A DNA stretch of 53,522 bases from Arthrobacter agilis (GTDB lineage: Bacteria > Actinomycetota > Actinomycetes > Actinomycetales > Micrococcaceae), in contig NZ_NFSC01000020.1 in NCBI RefSeq assembly GCF_002157505.1, forward strand, positions 1-53,522, in the 5' to 3' direction. The first letter of the stretch is position 1; each line of letters begins with the position of its first letter. The notes under the pieces are model-generated. The model had not been told where the DNA came from, ran no database searches, and saw only the letters and a list, made by a program, of their open reading frames with translations. Below are positions 41,500 through 50,387 of this stretch, one piece after another. Made by a program: the position numbers and the translations under genes.

Positions 41500-42813
41500 A
41501 TGCATGACCCGCTCAACGTCCATGACATGGTCTCCGACGAACTGCGACAGCTCGCCGAAACCGGCCACGACGTCGGACAGCTGTCCGCACGCCTGACCGA
41601 TACCGGGAAGCTCGACCGGCAGGGACTGGAGAATCTCCTCGCCGAGCTGGCGGACCTTCCACGGACCGGCACATGGGACTACGAGGAACCCGACGCGCTG
41701 CCCGACATCCTCGACAGCATGCCGGCCCCGCCGAGTGCGGCCGGCACGCCCGCCCCTGGTCCCGGGCTACACGACCGCATTTTGGGGGGATGGCTCGGGC
41801 GCATCGCAGGCTGCAACCTCGGCAAGCCGATCGAGAGCGGGGACTACTGGACCAGCGACCGCATCCGCTCCTACCTCGAGCTGACCGGCTCCTACCCCTT
41901 GCGGGACTACGTCCCGGCGATGGACCCGATGCCCGAGGGCTACCGCCTGGAGGAGAACTGGGTGAACACCACGCGCGGGCGGGTCGCAGGATCGGACCGG
42001 GACGACGACATCGATTACACGATCCTCGCCCTGCACATGCTCGAACGCCACGGGACGAAACTGACGGCCGCCGACGTCGCCGCGACATGGCTGGCCTACG
42101 TGCCCTACCTGCGAGTCTTCACCGCCGAACGCGCCGCCTACGTCAACCTCCTCACCAACGTTCCCATCGGGGCGGTAGGGACCACCCGCAACCCCTATCG
42201 CGAATGGATCGGGGCCCTGATCCGTGGGGACGCCCACGGCTGGACGCAGCCAGGGCGCCCGGAGCAGGCGATCCTCAGCGCGTACAGTGACGCGAGCCTC
42301 TCCCACCGGGCCAACGGCCTCTACGGCGAGATGTGGTCCGCAGCCCTGATGTCCTCTGCCGCCACCGCCTCGACCGTCGCCGAAGCGTTCGAGCGATCAC
42401 TGCACTACGTGCCGGCCCGCTCCAGGCTCGCCGAAGCCCTGCACCGGGTCCGGGACCTGCACAGCAGCGGCGCGACCTGGGACGAAGCGCTCTCCACCAT
42501 CCAGCACCACTACGGGCACTACAGCTGGGTCCACACGGTCAACAATGCGGCTATCATCACCGCCGGGCTCCTCTGGGGCAACGGCGACTACACCGCCACG
42601 GTAGGCCTCACCGTGCAGGGCGGATGGGACACCGACTCCAACGGAGCCACGGCGGGCGCGGTCGCCGGGACAGTCCTGGGCGCCGCAGCCCTGCCGGAGC
42701 ACTTCGTCCAACCTCTTCAGGACCGGACCCGCTCGGCAGTCTTCGGCTACGACAACTCCCGCATCTCCGACCTCGCCGGCCGCACCATCGCCCTCGCGAA
42801 CGCTGCAGCGTGA
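41500..42813 (+). CDS. ADP-ribosylglycohydrolase-family protein
   Basis: 437 aa. The DraG-like catalytic domain begins near 90 with LHDRILGGWLGRIAGCNLGK and has metal motifs SDRDDDIDYT and GGWDTDSNGATAGAVAGTVL plus HYSWVHTVNNAAIITAGLLW. DraG-type enzymes remove ADP-ribose from proteins or small molecules using two metal ions. The first ~90 residues are an extra helical and Pro-rich segment not needed for catalysis. I chose ATG 41500 (MHDPLN) because AAAGG is 7 nt upstream; ATG 41485 is also in frame. No partner ADP-ribosyltransferase gene is adjacent, so the substrate is unknown. Confidence 0.86.
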   Translation: MHDPLNVHDMVSDELRQLAETGHDVGQLSARLTDTGKLDRQGLENLLAELADLPRTGTWDYEEPDALPDILDSMPAPPSAAGTPAPGPGLHDRILGGWLGRIAGCNLGKPIESGDYWTSDRIRSYLELTGSYPLRDYVPAMDPMPEGYRLEENWVNTTRGRVAGSDRDDDIDYTILALHMLERHGTKLTAADVAATWLAYVPYLRVFTAERAAYVNLLTNVPIGAVGTTRNPYREWIGALIRGDAHGWTQPGRPEQAILSAYSDASLSHRANGLYGEMWSAALMSSAATASTVAEAFERSLHYVPARSRLAEALHRVRDLHSSGATWDEALSTIQHHYGHYSWVHTVNNAAIITAGLLWGNGDYTATVGLTVQGGWDTDSNGATAGAVAGTVLGAAALPEHFVQPLQDRTRSAVFGYDNSRISDLAGRTIALANAAA

Positions 42814-43033
42814 GATAGCTCCAGACACCGGCAGAACCCGGAGGATATCCACCTCGATGGGAACGGCCCTGGAAACGGCCGGCATGCATCGGCCGCTCAT
42901 CCGTCCCGTGGATACCAGCTATCCCAAATGCATGATTCCCCGATATCCCAGGCCTTGCCACAGTGAGCACAGTCACATCCTGCGTCCCAGCGGCGCCAGG
43001 CCCGCGTGACCCTCACGAGGCGAAGGAAATTCA

Positions 43034-44254
43034 ATGGAGAATATTCATCCCGCGGCGACCGACACCCGGACTGCCCCGGTACAAGCCGCCGCTCCGGGCC
43101 CTGCCGGTCGGATTCAGGCGGGGCTGCTGGTGGCCGGAAGCTGCATGCCGGTTCTCGGTGCTGTCCTGCTGGCGCCTGTCCTGCCCACGCTCAACCAGGC
43201 CTTCGCGGATACTCCCGGCGTGGCCCTCCTGGTGCCGCTCACCCTGACCCTGCCTGCACTGTTCGTGGCGCTCTTCTCTCCCCTGGCCGGGTGGGTGGCT
43301 GACCGGGTGGGCCGCAAGCAGCTGCTGGTCTTCGCGATGCTCGCCTACGCGGTCTTCGGCACGGCGCCGCTGTGGCTGCAGACGCTGGGATCGATCGCCC
43401 TGTCCCGCGTGGGGGTCGGAATCGCCGAGGCAGCCATCATCACGTGCTGCACCACCCTCATCACCGACTACTACGCGGGGGAACAACGCAACAAATACCT
43501 GGGGCTCCAGACCATGGTCAGCGCGCTCGCGGCGACGGCCTTCTTCGCGCTGGGCGGAGCCCTGGGCAGCATCAGCTGGCGGACACCGTTCTGGCTGTAT
43601 GCCGCCAGCGCCGTCATCGTCATCCCCATGGTCTTCAAGCTCTGGGAACCGGCCAGGACGCAGCGCACGACGGCGGCCAGGACGCCGGTGCCATGGCGGC
43701 AGATCGGTGCGCCGGCAGCGGTGACCCTGTTCGGCGGCATCGTCTTCTACGCACTGATCGTCCACCTGCCCTACGTGATCACCGGCCTGGGTGTGGCGGA
43801 CGCGGCCCTGATCGGGCTCGCCGCCGCCATCGCCTCCCTTGCGACGGCGGCTGGAGCCATCTCGTTCCGTTTCCTGGCGAAGCTCGGAACGCGGAACCTG
43901 CTGGCACTGGCTTTCGGACTGGCCGCCGTCGGGCTGTTCGTCGTGTCGATCGCGGGCAACGTGCCGCTGGCGATCGGAGGAGCGGTGATCGCCAGTGCCG
44001 GAACGGGCATCCTGCTGCCCACCCTGCTGACGTGGGCCGTCACCGGACTGGATTTCCAGCAGCGGGGGCGTGGGACGGGCATCTGGACCTCGACCCTGTT
44101 CATCGGGCAGTTCCTCACGCCGATCGTCATCGGAGCGGCCTCCGCAGGCCTGGGGAGCCTCGGTGTGGCGCTCGGTGGGCTGGGTATTGCGTGCGCCGTG
44201 GCGCTGCTGGCCGTCCTGGCCCGGGGGCCCCGTATGGCGCCCGCGGCCCCGTAG
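43034..44254 (+). CDS. MFS transporter, AraJ/Bcr-like
   Basis: 406 aa with 12 hydrophobic helices. The motif A loop is SPLAGWVADRVGRKQLLVFA, and RVGVGIAEAAIITCCTTLIT and LQTMVSALAATAFFALGGAL are typical of proton-linked exporters. ATG 43034 follows AAGGA by 6 nt. Upstream (42910-42924) there is a short GGATA / TATCC inverted repeat that could be an operator. A LysR gene starts 39 nt downstream on the same strand and the aromatic catabolic operon converges on it, so transport of an aromatic acid or its metabolites is a reasonable guess. Confidence 0.86.
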   Translation: MENIHPAATDTRTAPVQAAAPGPAGRIQAGLLVAGSCMPVLGAVLLAPVLPTLNQAFADTPGVALLVPLTLTLPALFVALFSPLAGWVADRVGRKQLLVFAMLAYAVFGTAPLWLQTLGSIALSRVGVGIAEAAIITCCTTLITDYYAGEQRNKYLGLQTMVSALAATAFFALGGALGSISWRTPFWLYAASAVIVIPMVFKLWEPARTQRTTAARTPVPWRQIGAPAAVTLFGGIVFYALIVHLPYVITGLGVADAALIGLAAAIASLATAAGAISFRFLAKLGTRNLLALAFGLAAVGLFVVSIAGNVPLAIGGAVIASAGTGILLPTLLTWAVTGLDFQQRGRGTGIWTSTLFIGQFLTPIVIGAASAGLGSLGVALGGLGIACAVALLAVLARGPRMAPAAP

Positions 44255-44293
44255 GGTCTACGGGCAGGACAGGCGGCTGGATAACCTAAGGGC

Positions 44294-45253
44294 ATGAAGA
44301 ACCTGGACCTGAACCTGTTGCCGCAACTGCAGGTCCTGCTGGAGCTGCGCAACGTGTCCCGGGCCGCGGAACGCCTCCAGCTCAGCCAGCCCGCCACGAG
44401 CGCTGCGATGGCCCGGCTGCGGCGGCACTTCGACGACGAACTCCTGGTCCGCAATGGCCGCACCTATGACCTCACGCCCTTCGCGCAGGCACTGGTCCCG
44501 CTGGTGGATGAAGCGATGCTCCACATCCAGCGGGCCACGCGTGTGCGGTCCGGCTTCTATGCCGCCACCAGCGAGCGCGAATTCGTGATTGCGGCCTCGG
44601 ACTACGCGGCAGCACTCATCGTGGGGCCGCTGCGGCGGATCCTGCAGGAGGAAGCGCCGAACGTGTCGGTGGACTTCATTCCCACCGGCGCCTCGGGGAT
44701 GCAGGGGCAGATGGCCGAGTTTTCACGGATGGACCTGATGGTAGGGCCCACCGGGTACCAGATGCAGGGCACCTCGAAGCAGCTTTTCCGGGACAGCTTC
44801 GTGGCCGTGGCCGGCGCCGGGAACCCGCTGCTCCAGCAGCCCCGCTTGACCCTCGAAGCCGTGACCGAACTTCCGCACGCCGTCGGCTATTTCGGGGAGG
44901 GGATCAGCACCCCTTCGGACAAGCTCTTCGAATCCCGCGGCCTGCAGCGCCGGGTGGCGGCGGTGGTGGCCGGCTTCCTGTCGTTGCCGCTGCTCGTCGA
45001 AGGCACGGACCTGGTGGCGCTGGTGCCGCGGATGCTGGCCGCACGTGCCCAGCGGGGCGCGGATATCGTGGTGCTGGAGTTCGCCGGTGCGGAAGCCTCC
45101 CTTGTCGAGGCCATGTACTGGCACCCGTCGCAGACGGAGGATCCCGCGAGCGTCTGGCTGCGTTCCGTGGTCCAGCGGGCCTGTTCACGTCTCCACGAGC
45201 TCTTCCCGGCGACCGTCCACCCGGTGCCTATCAGCGTCGCGGATACCGTGTAG
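44294..45253 (+). CDS. LysR-type regulator
   Basis: 319 aa. N-terminal helix-turn-helix: MKNLDLNLLPQLQVLLELRN, VSRAAERLQLSQPATSAAMA, RLRRHFDDELLVRNGRTYDL. Its C-terminal effector domain resembles the NodD/NahR/LinR branch (FVIAASDYAAALIVGPLRRI, MLAARAQRGADIVVLEFAGA, MYWHPSQTEDPASVWLRSV), whose members often bind aromatic compounds. It could control the MFS gene just upstream and the leftward catabolic operon. ATG 44294. It ends at a hairpin shared with the convergent SDR gene. Confidence 0.88.
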   Translation: MKNLDLNLLPQLQVLLELRNVSRAAERLQLSQPATSAAMARLRRHFDDELLVRNGRTYDLTPFAQALVPLVDEAMLHIQRATRVRSGFYAATSEREFVIAASDYAAALIVGPLRRILQEEAPNVSVDFIPTGASGMQGQMAEFSRMDLMVGPTGYQMQGTSKQLFRDSFVAVAGAGNPLLQQPRLTLEAVTELPHAVGYFGEGISTPSDKLFESRGLQRRVAAVVAGFLSLPLLVEGTDLVALVPRMLAARAQRGADIVVLEFAGAEASLVEAMYWHPSQTEDPASVWLRSVVQRACSRLHELFPATVHPVPISVADTV

Positions 45254-45293
45254 GTGCAACGGGGCCTTCCCTACGGGACGGCCCGCTGCACCT
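45252..45293. terminator. Hairpin between convergent LysR and SDR genes
   Basis: AGGTGCA (45252-45258) pairs with TGCACCT (45287-45293), with inner GGGCC/GGCCC pairing. It spans the LysR stop and the end of the catabolic operon; probably bidirectional. Confidence 0.55.
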
Positions 45294-45303
45294 CGGGGCG
45301 CTG

Positions 45304-46068
45304 CTACCTCAGTGCGTCGGAGACTGCCTTGGCCCCGCCGTGACCGGACTGGCCGCCGTCCACCGGGATGTCCGCGCCGGTGACGAAGGAGGAGAGCGGA
45401 CTGAGCAGGAACAGCACCACGCCGGCCACCTCCTCCGCCGTGCCGGTGCGGCCCAACGGCGTCTCGGCCAGGGTCGCCTGGCGGAACTCGGGCTTCGCGG
45501 TGGCCGTCATGGGCGTTTGGATGAATCCCGGGTGGACCGTGTTGACGCGGATGCCGCGCGGGCCGAGCTCCATCGCCGCCACCTGCGAGAGTCCCCGCAG
45601 GGCCCACTTGCTGGCGGTATAGGCCACGGGATAGTGCGCGGTGAGGGCCGCCACGGACCCGACGTTCACGATGGAGGACCCGTCACCCATCAGCGGAGCG
45701 AGGGCCTGGATGCCGAGCAGCGATCCGGCGACATTCACCTCGTAGACCTTCTGCAGGTCCGCTACCGAGGCATCCAGCAGCCTGCTGCGCTGCGTGATGC
45801 CGGCGTTGTTCACCAGCCCGTCCACCGTCCAGCCCCGGGACCCGATCCAGCTGGCGAGGTCCTTCCAGCCCGAGGCATCGGCGACATCGAGCCGCCGGTA
45901 GAGCAGGCCGTCCGCGGCGGATGTCACCCCGTCCGGCCTGTCGTCGGACAGATCAGTGGCGATGACACGCGCCCCTGCCGCTGCCAGGAGCCGCGCCTCC
46001 GCCGCCCCCTGCCCCTGGCCGGCTCCGGTGACCACGACCGTCCGGCCCTCGAGCTGGAGGGATACCAC
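45304..46068 (-). CDS. Short-chain dehydrogenase/reductase of the aromatic operon
   Basis: 254 aa classical SDR. TGAGQGQGAAEARLL is the cofactor loop (about 14-28), followed by NNAG, catalytic Ser in VGSVAAL and the YTASK motif, and FVTGADIPVDGGQSG near the end. GTG at 46066-46068 abuts the stop of the FAH-like gene. It is last in the seven-gene catabolic operon; it could oxidise a hydroxy intermediate or reduce a keto product. The substrate cannot be read from sequence. Confidence 0.87.
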   Translation of the reverse strand: MVSLQLEGRTVVVTGAGQGQGAAEARLLAAAGARVIATDLSDDRPDGVTSAADGLLYRRLDVADASGWKDLASWIGSRGWTVDGLVNNAGITQRSRLLDASVADLQKVYEVNVAGSLLGIQALAPLMGDGSSIVNVGSVAALTAHYPVAYTASKWALRGLSQVAAMELGPRGIRVNTVHPGFIQTPMTATAKPEFRQATLAETPLGRTGTAEEVAGVVLFLLSPLSSFVTGADIPVDGGQSGHGGAKAVSDALR

Positions 46069-47079
46069 CTAGGCCCTGCCGGCGGGGGAGGCGGAAGCGG
46101 AGGCGACGGTACGGTTCCGCGGACGTGTGCGCGCAGCCACGCGGGTCACTGCTTCGCGCCGCGTACCGACCGTGTTCTCGATGGTCCCGATTCCCTCCAC
46201 GGTCATCCGCACCACGTCCCCGGTCGTCAGCGGAGGCGGAGTCCGCGAGCCGTTCCGCCCCCACAGCTCGGCCAGGCAGCCGCTGCCGCAGGTCCCCGAA
46301 CCCAGCACGTCGCCCGGCCGCACCACGGAGTCCTGCGAGGCGTAGGCCACCAGTTCGGCGAAGGGCCAGCCCATATTGGAGAGCAGGTCCTGGCCGATCG
46401 CCTTCCCGTTGACCTCCACGGCCAGGGAGATCGGCAGGAACCCCTCGGCGTCGTGCCGGTCCTCGAACTCGTCCGCGGTGACGATCCACGGCCCCAGGGT
46501 GTTGGCGAAGTCCTTGCCCTTGCACGGGCCGAGGCTGACCTTCATCTCGCGGCGCTGCAGGTCCCGCGCGGACCAGTCGTTGAGCACCGTGTAGCCGAAG
46601 ATATGATCGTGCGCCTCCACAGCGGACAGGTTACTGCCGTCGCTTCCGGGAACACGCCCGACGACGGCGGCCACCTCCGTTTCGAAGTCCAGTGCGTCAC
46701 AGCCTGCCGGGATCCCGACCACCGTGCCGGTGCCGGTCACCGTATGGGGATTGGTGAAATAGAACGTGGGGGCTTCGTACCACTCGGGCACCACGCCGGC
46801 CACGCCGTCGATGCTCTTCCGGACCCCTTCGACATGCTCCTCGAATGCCACGAAGTCCCGGATGGTTGCCGGAACGAGCGGGGCAAGCAGTGTGACGTCT
46901 CCCAGCGGAACAGCAGGGGCGGTACGGATCGTTTTCTCTGCGAGGCGCAGGGTTTCGGCGAGCCCGGCCTCCAGGAGGGTGCCGACGGTGGTGCCGGCAG
47001 GCAGTGCGAAGCACTCGTCCCCCTCCACGAAGCCGGACTGCGTCCCGCCGTCGTGGTCCCAGCGCGCGATCTTTACCAT
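46069..47079 (-). CDS. Fumarylacetoacetate hydrolase family protein (first copy)
   Basis: 336 aa. FAH fold with metal and catalytic blocks RDFVAFEEHVEG, DFETEVAAVVGRV, FGYTVLNDWSARDLQ, GKDFANTLGPWIV, and DVLGSGTCGSGCLAELWGRN. The last ~25 residues are an extra Arg/Thr/Ala tail. Members cleave or hydrate 1,3-diketo acids such as fumarylpyruvate or acylpyruvates and oxopent-4-enoates. GSGTCGSGC is typical of the FAA-hydrolase-like branch. ATG 47079 follows GAGGAAG; tight packing in the operon suggests a role late in ring-fission product breakdown. Confidence 0.85.
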   Translation of the reverse strand: MVKIARWDHDGGTQSGFVEGDECFALPAGTTVGTLLEAGLAETLRLAEKTIRTAPAVPLGDVTLLAPLVPATIRDFVAFEEHVEGVRKSIDGVAGVVPEWYEAPTFYFTNPHTVTGTGTVVGIPAGCDALDFETEVAAVVGRVPGSDGSNLSAVEAHDHIFGYTVLNDWSARDLQRREMKVSLGPCKGKDFANTLGPWIVTADEFEDRHDAEGFLPISLAVEVNGKAIGQDLLSNMGWPFAELVAYASQDSVVRPGDVLGSGTCGSGCLAELWGRNGSRTPPPLTTGDVVRMTVEGIGTIENTVGTRREAVTRVAARTRPRNRTVASASASPAGRA

Positions 47080-47088
47080 GGGGCTTCC

Positions 47089-48165
47089 TCAGGAGGTCGG
47101 TCGGACGGACTGGATGGCCGCGGCGGTGATGCCGAGGGCGGCGGCATTGCCGGCCAGGACACTGCCCTGGTCCCGGGCCGGCAGCCCGGCGGCGAGGACG
47201 TCGGCGACCGGACGGTCCGAGCCCATGTCGAACGGGTAGTCGGAGCCGAGCAGGACCTGCTCCGGCCCCGCGGCCGCGACGAGCGCGCGGAGCTCCGCAG
47301 CGCTGTGGACCAGGGAGTCGAAATAGAGCCTTTTCAGGTACGACGACGGCGCCTCAGCGCAGCCGTGCGCTTCCGGCCGCACCCGCCAGGCGTGGTCGGA
47401 ACGGCCCAGAGTGGTGGGCAGGTAGCCGCCTCCGTGTGCTGCCAGGATCGTCAGGCCGGGGTGCCGGTCCAGCACTCCGCTGAAGATGAGGTGGGACAGT
47501 GCGACGGCGTTCTCCGCGGGCTGCGAGACCGTGTTGGCCAGGTAGAACCGGTCCAGTCGCTCATCCAGCGAGCAGCCGAACGGGTGCAGGAAGACGATGG
47601 CGCCCAGTTCCTCCGCGCGCGACCAGAAATCCTCGAGGCGCGGGTCCGAAAGCTCCACCGTGGTCCGGTCAGGATCTCCCGGAGTGGCGGCGAAGGAGCC
47701 GATCTCCACGCCCAGGAGTCCGCAGTCGAGGACCGCGTCCTCCAGCGCTTCCACCATCAGCTGCGGGTGCTGCAGGGGGACCAGGCCGAGGCCGTTGAGC
47801 CGGTCCGGTGCCTGGTCCACCAACGCCATGATGGCGCGGTTGGCCTGGCGTGCCAGCTCCAGGGAGAGCTCCGGCGCCGCGAAATAGGAGAAGTGCGACG
47901 GCGATGGCGACACCAGCTGCACGTCCACCCCCTGCGCGTCCATGTCCGCCAGGCGGCGCCCCAGGTCCGTCAGCTGCGGCCAGCGTTCCTTGATCATCTG
48001 TCCGGAGGCGGCCATGGAAGGGCCACCATTGCGGCGGACTTCCAGTTCCTGCTGGGCAGCGTAGCCCGCCGGATCGGCCTCGGCGACGCGTTGCTGCAGT
48101 GCGGGAAGGAGCGCGTGGGCGTGGACGTCCACCACCAGCCCGGCCTTGGGCGTGGAAGCCATCAT
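47089..48165 (-). CDS. ACMSD-like amidohydrolase-family decarboxylase/hydrolase
   Basis: 358 aa amidohydrolase-2 family. The metal motif is DVHAHALLP (His15, His17), and other ligands are in FLHPFG (His), ILAAHGGGYLP (His) and LLGSDYPFDMG (Asp). This set is shared by aminocarboxymuconate semialdehyde decarboxylase and gamma-resorcylate decarboxylase. It would remove CO2 from a ring-fission aldehyde-acid or an aromatic acid. ATG 48165 overlaps the monooxygenase stop by 4 nt. In this context decarboxylation of an extradiol ring-cleavage product or of the aromatic substrate is the leading idea. Confidence 0.83.
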   Translation of the reverse strand: MMASTPKAGLVVDVHAHALLPALQQRVAEADPAGYAAQQELEVRRNGGPSMAASGQMIKERWPQLTDLGRRLADMDAQGVDVQLVSPSPSHFSYFAAPELSLELARQANRAIMALVDQAPDRLNGLGLVPLQHPQLMVEALEDAVLDCGLLGVEIGSFAATPGDPDRTTVELSDPRLEDFWSRAEELGAIVFLHPFGCSLDERLDRFYLANTVSQPAENAVALSHLIFSGVLDRHPGLTILAAHGGGYLPTTLGRSDHAWRVRPEAHGCAEAPSSYLKRLYFDSLVHSAAELRALVAAAGPEQVLLGSDYPFDMGSDRPVADVLAAGLPARDQGSVLAGNAAALGITAAAIQSVRPTS

Positions 48166-49298
48166 GCCTCTTCCTTGAGCATGGTGGACAGGCCGTGCAT
48201 GAGTCCGGGCACGTCGGCGTCACGGACGCCGTCGAGCATCCACTGGCCCAGCTGGACGGAGGCGTCGACCACGGCGCGAGCACGATCCAGCCGCCTGTCG
48301 GAGAACTCCTTCCAGAGAGTCTCGGTGACTTCATCGTGGCTGATCAGCAGCTCGGCCAGGACCGCGGCGTCCTCCACGGCCATCGCGGCGCCCTGGGCCA
48401 CTGTGGGCGGGCAGCTGTGCGCGGCATCGCCGATGATGACCGTGCGGCCGCGGTGCCAGTCCCCGTCAACGAGGTGGCTGGTGAACCTGGTGTAGTTGAC
48501 CCGGGCGCTGGAATCCAGGTTCGCGCGGATCTCGTTCCATGGCCCGCCGTAGGCCGCGGCGAGCTCCGACATGATCCTCGGCCCGTCCTCCTGGTTGCGG
48601 TCCTGCGCTTTCTCCACGAGGTAGGCGTAGATGGTGTCCGGGCCGGTGGGGCAGTAGCCGGCGATGTAGCACGGGCCACCGTAGGTGAGGTCCGTGCGCA
48701 CCACGTCCTCGGGCCGTTCCACGAAGGCCCGCCAGATGCCCATCCCGGTGGCCACCGGTTCGACGTCGATCCCGATGGCCTTGCGGACCGCCGAGTGCAG
48801 CCCGTCGGCGCCGATCAGCAGGTCATAGGTGCGGCGCTCGCCGTCGGAGGTCTCCACCGCGACGGTGCCCCCGATGTCAGAGAGATCATCAGCCACTCCG
48901 GTGACGGACGTGCCGTACGTGATGACCGCTCCAGCCTCCAGGGCGCGTTCGCGCAGGATCGAGGTGAGTTCGGGACGGTACATGCCGAGGGTGGCGGGCA
49001 GGTCGTCACCGCCGGTGCGCATATCCTCCAGCACGGCGAGAACTGTCCCCGCCGGGTCCGGCGCCCGCAGCCCCAGGGTGCTGAACGCGTAGCCCTTGGC
49101 GGAGATCTGGTCCCAGACGCCGAGCCGGCGGAAGATCCGCAGGGCGTTGCCCTGCAGGGTGATCCCGGAACCGAGCGTCTGGGGAGCGTCTGCGCGCTCC
49201 AGGATCTCGACATCGACGCCGGCATCCGCCAGGAGGATGGCCGCCGTCAGTCCCGCGGCTCCGGCCCCGACGATTCCGACCTTCTGTACTGCTGCCAT
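48162..49298 (-). CDS. FAD-dependent aromatic monooxygenase (salicylate-hydroxylase-like)
   Basis: 378 aa group A flavoprotein monooxygenase. FAD motif GIVGAGAAGLTAAILLADAG near the N-terminus, the DG motif LLIGADGLHSAVRKAIG and the GD motif VIIGDAAHSCPPTVAQGAAM. The layout is like 3-hydroxybenzoate 6-hydroxylase and salicylate hydroxylase. It should hydroxylate an aromatic ring with NAD(P)H and O2, preparing it for the dioxygenase. ATG 49298 (AAGGAG 6 nt upstream) is better than the in-frame GTG at 49301. Its stop overlaps the amidohydrolase start. Confidence 0.87.
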   Translation of the reverse strand: MAAVQKVGIVGAGAAGLTAAILLADAGVDVEILERADAPQTLGSGITLQGNALRIFRRLGVWDQISAKGYAFSTLGLRAPDPAGTVLAVLEDMRTGGDDLPATLGMYRPELTSILRERALEAGAVITYGTSVTGVADDLSDIGGTVAVETSDGERRTYDLLIGADGLHSAVRKAIGIDVEPVATGMGIWRAFVERPEDVVRTDLTYGGPCYIAGYCPTGPDTIYAYLVEKAQDRNQEDGPRIMSELAAAYGGPWNEIRANLDSSARVNYTRFTSHLVDGDWHRGRTVIIGDAAHSCPPTVAQGAAMAVEDAAVLAELLISHDEVTETLWKEFSDRRLDRARAVVDASVQLGQWMLDGVRDADVPGLMHGLSTMLKEEA

Positions 49299-49355
49299 CA
49301 CTGACTCCTTTGTATTGACGGCGTTACTGCTGATGGTGGTGCTCGCGTGCGGAAG

Positions 49356-50387
49356 CTACCGCAGGGCGATCGGGTTCACCGGTGAGCCGACGGCGCCCGT
49401 GATCGGCAGGGGCGCTGCGACGAGCAGGAAATCGTACCTGCCGTCCGCTGCGCAGCTTTCCGCCAAGGCGTCCGGGTCCCACATCTCGCCCAGGAAGAGC
49501 CCCAGGTTGGGGATGGCGATCTGGTGGAGCGGCTGGAAGGCTGCGTCGAACTCGTTGGGCCGTACCTCGAAACCCCAGGTGTCCGTGGCGATGCCCGCGA
49601 TCTCGCTTGCGTGCAGCCAGGGGGCCGTGCCGAAGGACAGGCCCGGCGCGGCGCCGCCGGCGTACTCGCCCCAGCCCTCACGGCGGGCGCGGGTGTACTG
49701 CCCGGTGCGGATGATGACGATGTCGCCCCGGCGCACGGTCGAACTGGGTCCCTGGCGTTCCATGGTCCGCTCGAGGTGTTCCACGGTGATGGCGAAGCCG
49801 TCCGGCAGTTCGCCGTCGTCCCGTCCGGTCTCCTCGGCGAGGCCACGGCCGACATCCAGCAGGACGCCGCGGGTGGCGATCCTGGCCGCGGCGGTTTCGA
49901 TGCCGGTGACGAGGTCCCCTTCGGAGGTGACGACGTCGCCGGCCGCCCGTCCGTTCCAGGCCTTGCCGCGGTCGAAGATGTGGCCCAGACCGTCCCACTG
50001 GGTGGAGCACTGCAGCGGCATGGCGATCACGTCGTCGGCGCCGCCGAAGCCGTGCGGGAACCCCTGATTGCCGCGTTCGGCATCCACTCCGGTGTCCGTC
50101 ATGGTGTGCACGGGGTTGGTGCGCCGCCGCCACCCCTTCTGCGGGCCGTTCGTGTCGAAGGGCTGGGACAGGGAGAAGATCTCCCCGGTGCGCACCAGTG
50201 CGGAGGCTTCGAGCCGTTTGGCGTCGTCGATGAAATTCAGGGTGCCCAGGACGTCATCCTCACCCCACCGGCCCCAGTTGTTGTGCGCTTCGGCCATGGC
50301 GCTGATGTTGCCCATGGCGTCGGTGCGGTCGATCCGGGGGCTGCCCGAGGGCGGAGTGGCCTTGGTGTTGTCCGTGGAGATGGTCAT
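49356..50387 (-). CDS. Cyclase family (kynurenine-formamidase-like) protein
   Basis: 343 aa, longer than the ~210-260 aa typical of KynB/isatin hydrolases. Where canonical members have H-x-G-T-H-x-D-x3-H, this protein has CSTQWDGLGH, keeping D and the last H but replacing the first His with Cys and the middle His with Gln/Trp. Other blocks are GVLLDVGRGLAEE, RRGDIVIIRTGQY and FLLVAAPLPITGAVGSPVNP. Cyclase-family enzymes hydrolyse cyclic amides or lactones, or formamides. It overlaps the upstream FAH-like gene by 4 nt (ATGA). It may open a ring or hydrolyse an amide/lactone intermediate. Confidence 0.82.
   Translation of the reverse strand: MTISTDNTKATPPSGSPRIDRTDAMGNISAMAEAHNNWGRWGEDDVLGTLNFIDDAKRLEASALVRTGEIFSLSQPFDTNGPQKGWRRRTNPVHTMTDTGVDAERGNQGFPHGFGGADDVIAMPLQCSTQWDGLGHIFDRGKAWNGRAAGDVVTSEGDLVTGIETAAARIATRGVLLDVGRGLAEETGRDDGELPDGFAITVEHLERTMERQGPSSTVRRGDIVIIRTGQYTRARREGWGEYAGGAAPGLSFGTAPWLHASEIAGIATDTWGFEVRPNEFDAAFQPLHQIAIPNLGLFLGEMWDPDALAESCAADGRYDFLLVAAPLPITGAVGSPVNPIALR

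Noticed and set aside
42874..42896. CGGCCG...CGGCCG palindrome upstream of the MFS gene
   Set aside because: Short GC palindromes are frequent here and it matches no operator type I know; not listed as a site.
45340..48495. A very long open frame on the plus strand (over 1000 codons)
   Set aside because: It is antisense to the SDR, FAH, amidohydrolase and monooxygenase genes, has no domain-like sequence and is the usual mirror of GC-rich codon use.
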